From Phreatobacter cathodiphilus (GTDB taxonomy: Bacteria; Pseudomonadota; Alphaproteobacteria; Rhizobiales; Phreatobacteraceae), in assembly GCF_003008515.1 (NCBI RefSeq), contig NZ_CP027668.1, positions 62,001-126,000 of the forward strand: a DNA stretch of 64,000 nucleotides, read 5' to 3'. How positions within the stretch are numbered: the stretch's first letter is position 1; each line of letters opens with the position of its first letter. The notes beneath the pieces were generated by a model. It was not told the origin of the DNA. It saw only the letters and a list, made by a program, of their open reading frames with translations, and did not search any database. Of the stretch, positions 8,738-16,155 are shown one piece after another. Position numbers and translations under genes: made by a program.

Positions 8738-9118
8738 GGCAATTTTTCAGGAATAACGCAGGAAATTAGTGACTGCAGCGCGGCCAATCCCGATAGCAAT
8801 TCCGGCCCACGAAAGGCCAACTATCACTAGTTTGCCGCTACAGATATTGAGTGGCGAAGCTCGCATGCCAGGACGCTGACACCATACCGCTATTGAAACT
8901 GACTGCCGTGTAATTCGGTCGCCGCCCTTTGTGCTTCTCAACTGAAAGCTTGGTAGGCACCTCTTCCCGTGGCGGCTGCTACCAGGACGAGCCAGCGCTT
9001 TGGGCAACCGCCGAAGGCAGCCCACCATGTTCTCTCCTCATACGCACGGTGACGAAACAGCCGAGTCACCTTAAGGTCCGCCCGAGAAGCCCGCTGCGAA
9101 GATTGCACGGAGTTGGGA
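8738..9118. other. Left end of the insertion, no gene recognised
   Basis: These 381 bases separate the split native thyA from the replacement thyA. No ORF with family support is visible on either strand. The region is of mixed, lower GC. It should hold the left attachment site and the promoter of the incoming thyA; no clear -35/-10 pair could be fixed by eye. Confidence 0.5.
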
Positions 9119-10015
9119 ATGAGACATCCAGAATACCAGTACCTCGACCTACTCGAACGAGTACTGGAAACAGGGGACGAGCGAATAGACCGCACCGGCG
9201 TCGGCACCCGGTCAGTCTTTGGTAGTATGGTCCGCTTCGACCTATCGCAAGGGCATGTCCCGATCCTCACCTCGAAGCGAGTATATTGGAAAACTGCTGT
9301 TAAGGAGATGCTGTGGTTCCTGACGGGCGGCACCAACATTCAAGACCTTCTCAAAGATAACGTCCGAATTTGGACGGATTGGCCGCTCGCCTCCTACCGA
9401 GCTGCGACCGGGGAAACGATCACGCAAACAGATTTCGAGCGCCGCATATTAGAGGACGACGCTTTTGCTCGGAGATGGGGCGAACTCGGCCCGGTCTACG
9501 GGAAGCAATGGCGTCGCTGGTTGGGGCCAGATGGACGAGAGCATGACCAGATTGCTGTGCTCGTTCAACTGCTCAAAAATAATCCATCAAGTCGGCGAAT
9601 GCTTTTTCACGGTTGGAACGTTGCTGAACTCAGTGACATGGCGCTGCCTCCATGTCACATGGTGTACCAGTATCATGTAACCTCAGGCGGAAGACTCAAT
9701 TGTTTACTCTTTCAAAGGTCTGTCGATCTTTTGCTCGGGGCCCCGTTCAATTTTGTAGGCGCTGCAACTCTTCAGTTGATGCTTGCACAGCAGTCCAAGC
9801 TTGAGCCTGGAGAGCTGATTTGGGTCGGTGGCGATACGCACCTCTACAGGAATCATCTAGACGTGGCCCGCGAGCAGATCCGCCGTGATCCCCGGCCGTT
9901 TCCCACCATGAGTATAGTAAGGGACGTTCCTAGCATCGATGATTACAAAATTTCGGATTTCTTGGTTGAGAACTACGATCCTCACCCTGCAATCCAAGCG
10001 GATGTTGCGGTATGA
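9119..10015 (+). CDS. thyA: Second, intact thymidylate synthase carried by the insertion
   Basis: A 298-residue ThyA, apparently complete. It has the N-terminal RIDRTGVGTRSVFGSMVRFD, the [12 protein letters not shown] block, the catalytic cysteine in ALPPCHMVYQYHV, RSVDLLLGAPFN with the substrate asparagine, GDTHLYRNHLD and the C-terminal DPHPAIQADVAV. It has a longer small-domain insert (about residues 83-119) than the native 264-residue form, as in Lactobacillus-type enzymes, and PFNFVGAATL in place of [13 protein letters not shown] 9119 follows GGAG with a six-base gap. It is low in GC and clearly foreign. It should supply dTMP in place of the broken native gene. The next ORF starts inside its stop (ATGA). 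Confidence 0.93.
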   Translation: MRHPEYQYLDLLERVLETGDERIDRTGVGTRSVFGSMVRFDLSQGHVPILTSKRVYWKTAVKEMLWFLTGGTNIQDLLKDNVRIWTDWPLASYRAATGETITQTDFERRILEDDAFARRWGELGPVYGKQWRRWLGPDGREHDQIAVLVQLLKNNPSSRRMLFHGWNVAELSDMALPPCHMVYQYHVTSGGRLNCLLFQRSVDLLLGAPFNFVGAATLQLMLAQQSKLEPGELIWVGGDTHLYRNHLDVAREQIRRDPRPFPTMSIVRDVPSIDDYKISDFLVENYDPHPAIQADVAV

Positions 10016-10326
10016 GCCAGGGCCAACGTGTTGATTGGGCCAGAAGAGAGTGTCTTTTGAGGGCCGTCATAGAGGAGGACAAGCGATCCGGGCGACTTGT
10101 AACGAGTAGAGGAGGAATGATCAGCCGAAAATATTACACAAAAGCGATAGGTATACCTGAGCAACCTGGCGGACAAAGACTTTTCTCCGTATTTTCAGAA
10201 TATGAAAAACTCTACAACGTCGAGACCAATCCGAAGGCATTATTGCCCGAGATGCGAATTTGGCTTGAAGCCGCCTTTCGTGACCGAAGTTTGGCCATGC
10301 ACGCCGAAGGGCTCGATCGGAGGTGA
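10012..10326 (+). CDS. Unknown protein coupled to the foreign thyA, 3' end cut by the IS
   Basis: The start ATG overlaps the thyA stop (ATGA), so the two genes are translationally coupled. It reads 104 residues, beginning MSQGQRVDWARRECLLRAV, with LVTSRGGMISRKYYTKAIGI and FSVFSEYEKLYN. It is basic and probably helical. I do not recognise the family; the G-x-I-x-R-x-x-Y pattern hints at DNA binding, but this is only an impression. The stop codon (10324-10326) lies inside the left inverted repeat of the IS, so the original protein was probably longer and has been truncated. Confidence 0.5.
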   Translation: MSQGQRVDWARRECLLRAVIEEDKRSGRLVTSRGGMISRKYYTKAIGIPEQPGGQRLFSVFSEYEKLYNVETNPKALLPEMRIWLEAAFRDRSLAMHAEGLDRR

Positions 10327-10386
10327 CCTGCCACTGAGTTTTTCCTCCACGCGGAGTTAGAGTCCGGCCCTGACGAGGACGGACAG

Positions 10387-10653
10387 ATGAAGCGAGCAAG
10401 GTTCACCGAGGAGCAGATCATCGCGGTTCTGCGCGAGCACGAGGCGGGGGCGAAGACCGCCGACCTGGCGCGTAAGCACGGGATCTCGGAAGCGACGCTG
10501 TACAACTGGAAGGCCCGCTATGGCGGGATGGATGTCTCCGAGGCGAAGCGGCTGAAGCAGCTCGAGGACGAGAACGCCAAGCTGAAGAAGCTTCTGGCTG
10601 AGCAGATGTTGGATGCAGCTGCACTTCGCGAGCTTCTCGCAAAAAAATGGTAG
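10387..10653 (+). CDS. IS3-family transposase OrfA
   Basis: An 88-residue helix-turn-helix plus leucine-zipper protein: [37 protein letters not shown], then a coiled segment with [20 protein letters not shown]. This is the HTH_Tnp_1 OrfA of IS407-type elements, which binds the element ends. Its 3' end has A-AAA-AAA-TGG-TAG (10641-10653). A -1 slip on the A run would fuse it to OrfB, giving the active OrfAB transposase. Confidence 0.95.
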   Translation: MKRARFTEEQIIAVLREHEAGAKTADLARKHGISEATLYNWKARYGGMDVSEAKRLKQLEDENAKLKKLLAEQMLDAAALRELLAKKW

Positions 10654-11519
10654 GGCCCGCCGCCAAGCGCGAGGCAGTCGCGCATCTGCGGGCCGTCATG
10701 GGCCTGTCGGAACGGCGGGCCTGCAGCATCGTCGACGCTGACCGGAAGATGGTCCGCTATCGGTCGTGTCGTCCGCCGGATTTGGCCCTGCGAACCCAGC
10801 TGCGCGACCTCGCCAATGAGCGGAGGCGCTTCGGCTATCGCAGGTTATTTGTGCTTCTACGCCGCGACGGCGAGCCTTCCGGGATCAACCGCATCTACCG
10901 GCTCTACCGCGAGGAAGGCCTGACCGTGCGCAAGCGGCGCGTCAGACGCCGCGCAGTCGGAACACGGGCACCGATCCTCGTCGAAGCGAAGGCCAACGCA
11001 CGCTGGTCGCTCGACTTCGTCCATGATCAGCTTGCCTGCGGCCGGCGCTTCCGCATTCTCAACGTGGTCGATGACGTCACTCGGGAATGCCTTGCCGCCA
11101 TTCCCGACACCTCGATCTCGGGGCGGCGCGTTGCACGCGAACTGACGGGGTTGATCGAACGTCGGGGCAAGCCAGACATGATCGTCTCCGATCACGGAAC
11201 CGAGTTTACCTCGAACGCCATGCTCGCCTGGGCGCAGGAGAACCGGGTCACGTGGCACTTCACTGCGCCGGGCAAGCCCATGCAAAACGGCTTCTGCGAA
11301 AGCTTCAACGGACGCATGCGTGACGAACTGCTCAATGAGAGCCTGTTCTTCGGGCTCGACCACGCCAGGATCAGGATCGCCGCCTGGGCTGACGACTACA
11401 ATCTCCGGCGCCCTCACTCGGCGCTCGGATATATCCCGCCGGCGGCCTATGCCGCCAAGCTCACCACCGCTGCGCAATCCCGCGCAAAACCCGCCGAGGC
11501 TCTAACCGCCGCTGGATGA
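10647..11519 (+). CDS. IS3-family transposase OrfB, DDE integrase domain
   Basis: 290 residues with an HTH_21-type N-terminal part and an rve catalytic domain. The acidic triad appears intact: D in [14 protein letters not shown] in [15 protein letters not shown], and E in [19 protein letters not shown]. The C-terminal [19 protein letters not shown] is standard. It is expressed as OrfAB by -1 frameshifting at the A7 run; its own ATG at 10647 overlaps orfA. No internal stop is visible, so the IS may still be able to move. Confidence 0.95.
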   Translation: MVGPAAKREAVAHLRAVMGLSERRACSIVDADRKMVRYRSCRPPDLALRTQLRDLANERRRFGYRRLFVLLRRDGEPSGINRIYRLYREEGLTVRKRRVRRRAVGTRAPILVEAKANARWSLDFVHDQLACGRRFRILNVVDDVTRECLAAIPDTSISGRRVARELTGLIERRGKPDMIVSDHGTEFTSNAMLAWAQENRVTWHFTAPGKPMQNGFCESFNGRMRDELLNESLFFGLDHARIRIAAWADDYNLRRPHSALGYIPPAAYAAKLTTAAQSRAKPAEALTAAG

Positions 11520-11538
11520 CAAAGCAGTGGCAGGTCAC

Positions 11539-11925
11539 GATGTAGATCGGCGACGCGAAATTCGGGGCTGAGGCTTCAAGAACCGTGCGAATGGTCGCAA
11601 GCCGGGCGGGCTCCTCGACGATCCGCTCCAGCAGCGAGTCGGAAAGAGTGGGGCGGTGCTCGATTAGTCCTTCGTAACGCGGCTTGAGCGGCCCGCGCAG
11701 CTGCGCTGAATAGGGCTGCTCACGGAAATAGCGAAATACCGACTCATCAAGGAAGTCGCGGACCGCATCTTTGGCCGCCGATGTTCCCCGACTTTCTTTC
11801 AGCCTCAGAATGTCCGACGTAATGCGGTCGAGATCGAATGCGGTTATCTCGGGTGTATAATACCAGGCATAAACGCCAGGCGCGGCAGGGACGTCGGCGA
11901 TCTCATGCCAGCTGTAAATCGCCAT
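11539..11925 (-). pseudogene. GIY-YIG-like gene fragment, 3' end cut off by the IS
   Basis: About 129 residues remain, from ATG (complement of 11923-11925) to the IS end. It begins MAIYSWHEIADVPAAPGVYA, with WYYTPEITAFDLDRI, later PLKPRYEGLIEHRP and finally NFASPIYI, where the IS inverted repeat starts. PGVYAWYY and SPIYI look like the two halves of a GIY-YIG core, but about 100 residues separate them, far more than in I-TevI or UvrC. The expected glycine of YIG and everything after it are lost; the frame then runs into the IS to a stop at 11461. Family call from memory of pattern, so moderate. Confidence 0.55.
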
Positions 11926-12248
11926 GGAACGTCAGGACGCCCTTCACCTCGAACGACCGAGGTATCTGCGAGCGAATCGATCCGCGCAACTCCGGCCTGC
12001 CCGGCCGAAGCCTAGCAAGAAGCGGTTTTCGATGCACCGCCATAATCCTCTCGGCCCGTCACCCTGCCGAGGTGTCTCGAGGAGGCGTCGAGGCATGACC
12101 AACAGCTCGCTATCTGTGTTTAAGCTGTGAACTCGTACTTAGGCCACGAGCCGCGGCCTGCGCTCGGGCTACCCCGCCTCGTCGAACAAGCGGCGCATCG
12201 CGGCACGGCGAGAGGCTCTGTAGGGCGCGTAGGAGAGGCGCTTGAACT
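11926..12248. other. Stretch inside the insertion with no recognisable gene
   Basis: This 323-base stretch lies between the GIY-YIG-like fragment and the integrase remnant. Only short frames without family support are present. It probably holds the promoter of the minus-strand fragment and decayed element DNA. No repeat or hairpin stands out by eye. Confidence 0.5.
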
Positions 12249-12960
12249 TCAGGCCATCGAGTAAGCCCTGCACGTATCCCGAGACCGCGTCCAGTGCTTG
12301 ATTATCGCGGTGTCCATCTCGTGGATGTAGCGGGTAGTGACGGACCCCTGCGCGTGGCCAAGAAGTGCGGCTACGGTCGCTCCGGTGAAACCGAGATCAT
12401 TGGCGAGGCGTGCATAGCTGTGGCGAAGGACGTGGGGTGCCACATCGGCGAGCGGCGTTAACTCCGCGATCTTGCGCCAGTGCTTGGGAAAGCCGACCGG
12501 CTTACCTTCAATCGTTCCCGGAAAGGTTGGGCTACTCGCCTCGTCAGGCCGACGCTGCTCCAAGAGCTCGAGCGCGGGAAGCCCGACCGGCCTGACCGAC
12601 AGGCCTTCCTTCGTGTCCTTCAAGCTGAACCGGATCACGTCGGCCGAAGCGATGTCTTTAGCCTTGCAGGTGCGAGCAGCGGGATGATGTGCCGCTTAAT
12701 CCGTCCCTCGCCTATGTAGATTGCAAAAGCTTTCTTCGGGCGACGGCCTTTGCCGAGAATGAGGCCCTGCGTCGCCTCATCCAGGTAGCGTTCGCAAGGC
12801 TCCTTCACGCTCATCGTCTCATGGTCGACCAGGCGCCCCTCGGCGAGGCTGGCGCCTTGAGCTATGCGACCCGGAAGGACGCAGGCTTCTCGCCGTGCCG
12901 TCTCCGGCTTCCAGACGCCGTCGGGGTGGCTGCTCCCCGCCTCTGAGTTGGTGCCTCCGG
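12249..12960 (-). pseudogene. Tyrosine recombinase (integrase), decayed
   Basis: Read on the minus strand. The N-terminal part (12814 down to about 12655) encodes MSVKEPCERYLDEATQGLIL and then RRPKKAFAIYIGEGRIKRHI, the core-binding domain of alphaproteobacterial phage-type integrases. A frameshift near 12658-12664 is needed to continue as KDIASADVIRF. The sequence then jumps to LKDTKEGLSVRPVGLPALEL, so about 130 residues, including the first catalytic arginine, are missing. The C-terminal catalytic part remains: HVLRHSYARLAND, ALLGHAQGSVTTRYIHEMD with the nucleophilic tyrosine. Frameshift and deletion make it inactive. It lies near the right end of the thyA insertion, where an integrase is expected. 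Confidence 0.85.
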
Positions 12961-13031
12961 CAACAGCGGGACAGTGAACCCTTCTTACGACTGACGCTTC
13001 AATCGGCGTTGGCTAGCCGCCTGAGGCGCGA

Positions 13032-13076
13032 CAAAGCCTCGGCTGAGCAACCCCGACCAGCTCCGCCGAGGCTTTG
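13032..13076. repeat. Perfect 12-bp inverted repeat near the right end of the insertion
   Basis: CAAAGCCTCGGC (13032-13043) and GCCGAGGCTTTG (13065-13076) flank a 21-base spacer, about 70 bases inside the right junction and upstream of the integrase remnant. Possible roles are a recombinase arm site, an operator or a transcription stop. The sequence alone does not decide. Confidence 0.7.
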
Positions 13077-13145
13077 CGCTTTGCGCGGCGTCAGCGGGCC
13101 GCAAGCACAATAGCGGTTCGGTCTCAAAACGGCATGACCGGAAAA

Positions 13146-13418
13146 CCCTTCAACATCGCCTCCTACGCGCTCCTGACCCTCATGCTGGCGCAGGTGACGG
13201 GGCTGAAGCCAGGCGACTTCGTCCACACGCTCGGCGACGCCCACATCTACACCAACCACATCGAGCAGGCCGAGCTGCAGCTCACCCGCCCGCTGCGGCC
13301 CCTGCCGGTCATGACGCTGAACCCCGACGTGACCGACCTCTTCGCCTTCACCTATGACGATTTCACGCTGACGGGCTACGAGCCGCATCCGGCCATCAAG
13401 GCGCCGGTGGCGGTCTAG
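13146..13418 (+). pseudogene. thyA: Native thymidylate synthase, 3' part (codons 175-264), displaced
   Basis: This is the exact continuation of the 5' fragment ending at 8737. It begins [20 protein letters not shown] and has [20 protein letters not shown] and the C-terminus [14 protein letters not shown]. The 90 codons here plus the 174 codons before the insertion give 264, the standard ThyA length, so nothing was lost. Element DNA supplies an in-frame ATG at 13134 (MTGK-PFN), but no good ribosome-binding site is seen and the fragment lacks the catalytic cysteine. GC returns to host level here. Confidence 0.95.
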
Positions 13419-13428
13419 GGCGGTCGGC

Positions 13429-13854
13429 GTGAGCTTTGGCCTGAAGCGGGCTGATCTGCATCAGTTGGCGGAAGCCAAGTATGAAGATGCGCTCCTGCTG
13501 CTGTCCCATAGACGCCCATCCAACGCCTTCTATATGGCGGGGTATGCGGTCGAGATCGGCTTCAAAGCCTGTATCGCGCTGCAGTTTGCGGCTCACTCCA
13601 TCCCTGATCGCCGCTTCGTCTCGGCGGTCTACACTCATTCATTGAAGGAGCTTGTCGGACTGGCCGGTCTTACTGGGGAAATGAAACAGCGTCAGGTTGA
13701 CGATGTCCAGTTCGCGGCGAATTGGTCGGTCGTGGTACAATGGTCCGAGGAAAGCCGCTATCGGATGATCGATGAACTGACCGCGAGCAGCATGATCGAC
13801 GCGGTCGGAAATCGGAACCACGGAGTTCTCCCATGGCTGAAACTGCACTGGTAG
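13429..13854 (+). CDS. HEPN-domain protein
   Basis: A 141-residue, mostly helical protein. The segment LAEAKYEDALLLLSHRRPSNAFYMAGYAVEIGFKACIA is cut here into its recognisable parts: the AFYMAGYAVEIGFKA block is the HEPN signature (an aromatic residue, then E-x-x-x-K helix), followed by THSLKEL. A canonical RxxxxH RNase motif is not obvious. HEPN proteins include RNase toxins and nucleotidyltransferase partners. It starts at GTG 13429, ten bases after the thyA remnant, and overlaps the next gene by 22 bases. Its base composition is less GC-rich than folA, so the pair was probably acquired. Confidence 0.7.
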   Translation: MSFGLKRADLHQLAEAKYEDALLLLSHRRPSNAFYMAGYAVEIGFKACIALQFAAHSIPDRRFVSAVYTHSLKELVGLAGLTGEMKQRQVDDVQFAANWSVVVQWSEESRYRMIDELTASSMIDAVGNRNHGVLPWLKLHW

Positions 13855-14219
13855 GGCCTGACGTAGGGGGTGCCCGGGCTCTGATGTCGCTGCTGGAGAG
13901 CCAGGGGCTCGCCATCAGGTCCGCCCTTTTCGTCCTCGCTGCGGAAGACGCAAACTGGAGGCTCTGGCTCGAGTTCGCACGCCCGTTTGACGACAAGCGC
14001 GAGGCCTACCGGCGTATCGCCGCGATCGTGGCGGCCCACCAGCAGGAGATTGGCGGCATCGACACCAGTGATATCGACCTAATCGCCTCCGACAACAAGG
14101 CGCTGGAAGCGTTGGGCCGAATTGTGAAGCTCGGCGCCGGGGGCCAGGTCCAGCTGTCGAACAACATGTTCAACGGGGTGTTCCTCCCCGAGGCGATCAT
14201 TCTGAAGATGAATCGCTGA
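13833..14219 (+). CDS. Unknown partner of the HEPN protein
   Basis: A 128-residue protein starting MAETALVGPDVGGARALMSL, with ANWRLWLEFARPFDDKREAY and NNMFNGVFLPEAIILKMNR. It overlaps the HEPN gene by 22 bases, so the two are made together. It has no membrane segment and shows no nucleotidyltransferase (GSxxxGD) motif, so it is not an ordinary MNT antitoxin. I do not recognise the family. The overlap suggests antitoxin or partner status to the HEPN protein, by context only. folA starts ten bases after its stop. Confidence 0.6.
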   Translation: MAETALVGPDVGGARALMSLLESQGLAIRSALFVLAAEDANWRLWLEFARPFDDKREAYRRIAAIVAAHQQEIGGIDTSDIDLIASDNKALEALGRIVKLGAGGQVQLSNNMFNGVFLPEAIILKMNR

Positions 14220-14229
14220 GATTGCGCAA

Positions 14230-14790
14230 TTGACCCCCATCGTCCTCATCGCGGCCGTCGCCGCCAACGGCGCCATCGGCCGCGACAACCACCTGCTCTG
14301 GCGCCTGAAGTCCGACATGGCGCATTTCCGTGCCGCCACGGCCGGCCTGCCGCTGGTCATGGGGCGCAAGACCTTCGAGAGCTTCGGCGGCAAGCCGCTG
14401 CCGACGCGCCTCAACATCGTCGCCTCCCGCCAGCCCGGCCTGTCGCTGCCCGGCGCCGTCGTCACCGGCTCGCTCGAGGCGGCTCTCGCCATCGCCCATG
14501 CCGAGGCGCTGCGCTCGGGCGCCCCGGAGATAGCGGTTCTCGGCGGGGCTGACATCTATGCCCAGGCCATGCCGCGGGCCGACCGGCTCCTCATCACCCA
14601 TGTCGATGCCGAGCCGGAGGCCGACGCCTTCTTTCCCGCCATCGACCCGGCGATCTGGACCGCGGAGACAGGAACCGAGCACCCGGCGGGACCCGGCGAC
14701 GACCACCCTTTCCGTGTCGTCGCCTACCGGCGCACCAGCGGCGGAACGCCGCATGGCGCAGCGCAGGGGCCGGACACCTCCCCCCGTTAG
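14230..14790 (+). CDS. folA: Dihydrofolate reductase
   Basis: A 186-residue cytoplasmic enzyme that regenerates tetrahydrofolate from the dihydrofolate made by ThyA. It starts at TTG 14230 with TPIVLIAAVAANGAIGRDN, then LLWRLKSDMAHFRAAT, LVMGRKTFES for NADPH binding, and EIAVLGGADIYAQAMPRADR. The acidic residue of the active site is D in SDMAHF. No ATG is available near the family N-terminus, so TTG is chosen. A C-terminal tail of about 20 residues exceeds the usual length. It normally follows thyA; here a thyA remnant and two foreign genes lie upstream, which may have changed its promoter. Confidence 0.95.
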   Translation: MTPIVLIAAVAANGAIGRDNHLLWRLKSDMAHFRAATAGLPLVMGRKTFESFGGKPLPTRLNIVASRQPGLSLPGAVVTGSLEAALAIAHAEALRSGAPEIAVLGGADIYAQAMPRADRLLITHVDAEPEADAFFPAIDPAIWTAETGTEHPAGPGDDHPFRVVAYRRTSGGTPHGAAQGPDTSPR

Positions 14791-14964
14791 GGCGCCTGCA
14801 GGGGCCTGACGGGGCGCGTCATATTCACCAAGACGCCCTGCGGGTGGACTTCCCACCCCCCGCCGCGTTGAAAGCGGCGAGGCGGTCTTCTATATCCGGG
14901 CGTAACGTCAAGCGCCTTCGGGCGTGAGCAGGGCTCCCGTCCTGCCATCAAGCGAGGACAGTTC

Positions 14965-16155
14965 ATGCCGTGGAACAATCAAGGCGGCGGCGGCCCCTGG
15001 GGCGGCGGCGGCACGGGCGGCGGTGGTGGCGGCGGTCCGCGCGGCCCCTGGGGTCAGGGTCCCCAGGGCGGCGGCGGTGGCGGCGGCGGCAACCAGCCTC
15101 CTGACCTCGAGGAGCTGATCCGCCGCAGCCAGGAGCGGCTGAAGAACGTCCTTCCGGGCGGTGGCGGCAATATCGGCGCCAAGGGCATCGCCCTCATCGC
15201 TGTCCTCGGCCTCATCATCTACGGCCTCACTGGCTTCTATACGGTCAGCCAGAACGAGGTCGGCGTGAACACCGTGTTCGGCCGCCACATCGGCAATGCC
15301 GCGCCGGGCCTGAACTGGAACCCGCCGGCGCCCTTCGGCACCGTCTACAAGGTGCCTGTCACCGACGTGCGCCGCACCGAGATCGGCTACCGCTCCGGCG
15401 GCGGGCCGCGCGGCGCCAATCGCGAGGTGCCGGAGGAGAGCCTGATGCTCACCGGCGACGAGAACATCGTCGACATCGACCTCGAGGTTCAGTGGGACGT
15501 CAACGCGGCGCAAGTCGCCAACTTCGTCTTCCAGCTCCAGAACCCGGAAGGCACCGTCAAGGCGGTGGCCGAGAGCGCCCTGCGCGAGTCCATCGGCCGG
15601 CGCAACATCCAGAACATCCTCACTGTCGATCAGGCCGCGATCGCGTCGGAAATCCGCCAGATCATGCAGCGTATCATGGACGACTACCAGTCGGGCGTGA
15701 ACATCCGCGTCGTCCAGCTCCTCTCGGCCCTGCCGCCGACCCAGGTGCGCAACGCCTTCCTCGACGTCAACGCCGCCCAGCAGGACCAGACGCGCGTCCA
15801 GAACGAGGCGCGCACCTATGCCAACCAGGTGGTCCCCGAGGCGCGCGGCCGCGCCTCGCAGATCCTCCAGGAGGCCGAGGCCTACCGCGACCGCGTCGTC
15901 GCCGAGGCCAGCGGTCAGGCGAGCCGCTTCACCCAGGTCTTCGAGCAGTACCGCCAGGCTCCGGACGTGACGCGCGAGCGCATGTTCCTGGAGACCATGG
16001 AGCGCATCCTCGGCGGCACCGACAAGGTCATCATCGACCAGGCCGGCGGCAATGCCGTCCAGCCCTTCCTGCCGCTCGACCAGATCATGCGCCGCCCCGG
16101 CCAGCAGCCCCCGGCGGGCGGCCCGGCCGCCGGCGCCCCGAGGACCCAGCGATGA
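14965..16155 (+). CDS. hflK: HflK, membrane protease modulator subunit
   Basis: A 396-residue inner-membrane SPFH protein that with HflC forms the cage around FtsH and controls membrane protein degradation. The N-terminal 45 residues are almost all Gly, Pro, Trp and Gln (GGGG runs), as in rhizobial HflK. A transmembrane segment follows at about 74-94 (GIALIAVLGLIIYGLTGFY), then the SPFH domain (VNTVFGRHI, EENIVDIDLEVQWDV-type core) and a helical C-terminal part ending PAGGPAAGAPRTQR. The stop overlaps the hflC start (ATGA). Confidence 0.96.
   Translation: MPWNNQGGGGPWGGGGTGGGGGGGPRGPWGQGPQGGGGGGGGNQPPDLEELIRRSQERLKNVLPGGGGNIGAKGIALIAVLGLIIYGLTGFYTVSQNEVGVNTVFGRHIGNAAPGLNWNPPAPFGTVYKVPVTDVRRTEIGYRSGGGPRGANREVPEESLMLTGDENIVDIDLEVQWDVNAAQVANFVFQLQNPEGTVKAVAESALRESIGRRNIQNILTVDQAAIASEIRQIMQRIMDDYQSGVNIRVVQLLSALPPTQVRNAFLDVNAAQQDQTRVQNEARTYANQVVPEARGRASQILQEAEAYRDRVVAEASGQASRFTQVFEQYRQAPDVTRERMFLETMERILGGTDKVIIDQAGGNAVQPFLPLDQIMRRPGQQPPAGGPAAGAPRTQR

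Larger units (their letters stand above)
10323..11538 (+). mobile_element. IS3-family insertion sequence (IS407-like group)
   Basis: A 1.2 kb element bounded by the inverted repeat GTGACCTGCCACTG at the left (10323-10336) and its complement at the right (ending 11538). It holds overlapping orfA and orfB with an A7 slippery run between them. The bases flanking the two ends do not match, so no target-site duplication is visible. Both neighbouring ORFs are cut at its ends. Together these suggest a deletion next to the IS after insertion. Confidence 0.9.
8738..13145. mobile_element. 4.4 kb genomic insertion in thyA carrying a replacement thyA
   Basis: This is the DNA lying exactly between the two halves of the native thyA. 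It is lower in GC (27 of 60 bases at 9541-9600, against 42 of 60 at 8461-8520). It contains 380 bases without a gene, a complete divergent thyA, an unknown coupled ORF, an IS3-family element, a GIY-YIG-like fragment and a decayed tyrosine integrase near the right end. The ends are defined by ThyA homology: exon one ends GTG, exon two starts CCC. No long direct repeat is visible at the ends; CGGCGTG (8731-8737) and CGGCATG (13130-13136) match in six of seven positions. Integration by the element's own integrase is the likeliest origin. Confidence 0.85.

Noticed and set aside
8738-13145. The thyA insert as a group I or group II intron
   Set aside because: Position recalls the td intron, but the insert carries an integrase remnant and its own thyA. 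Exon one would end in G rather than U, there is no GUGYG start, and no conserved intron core was seen.
8738-13145. The thyA insert as an intein
   Set aside because: Stop codons interrupt the frame soon after 8737 and no Hint-domain motifs occur.
13074-13418. A new short gene starting before PFNIASY
   Set aside because: The frame is open upstream only by chance; the homologous part is purely the C-terminal third of ThyA.
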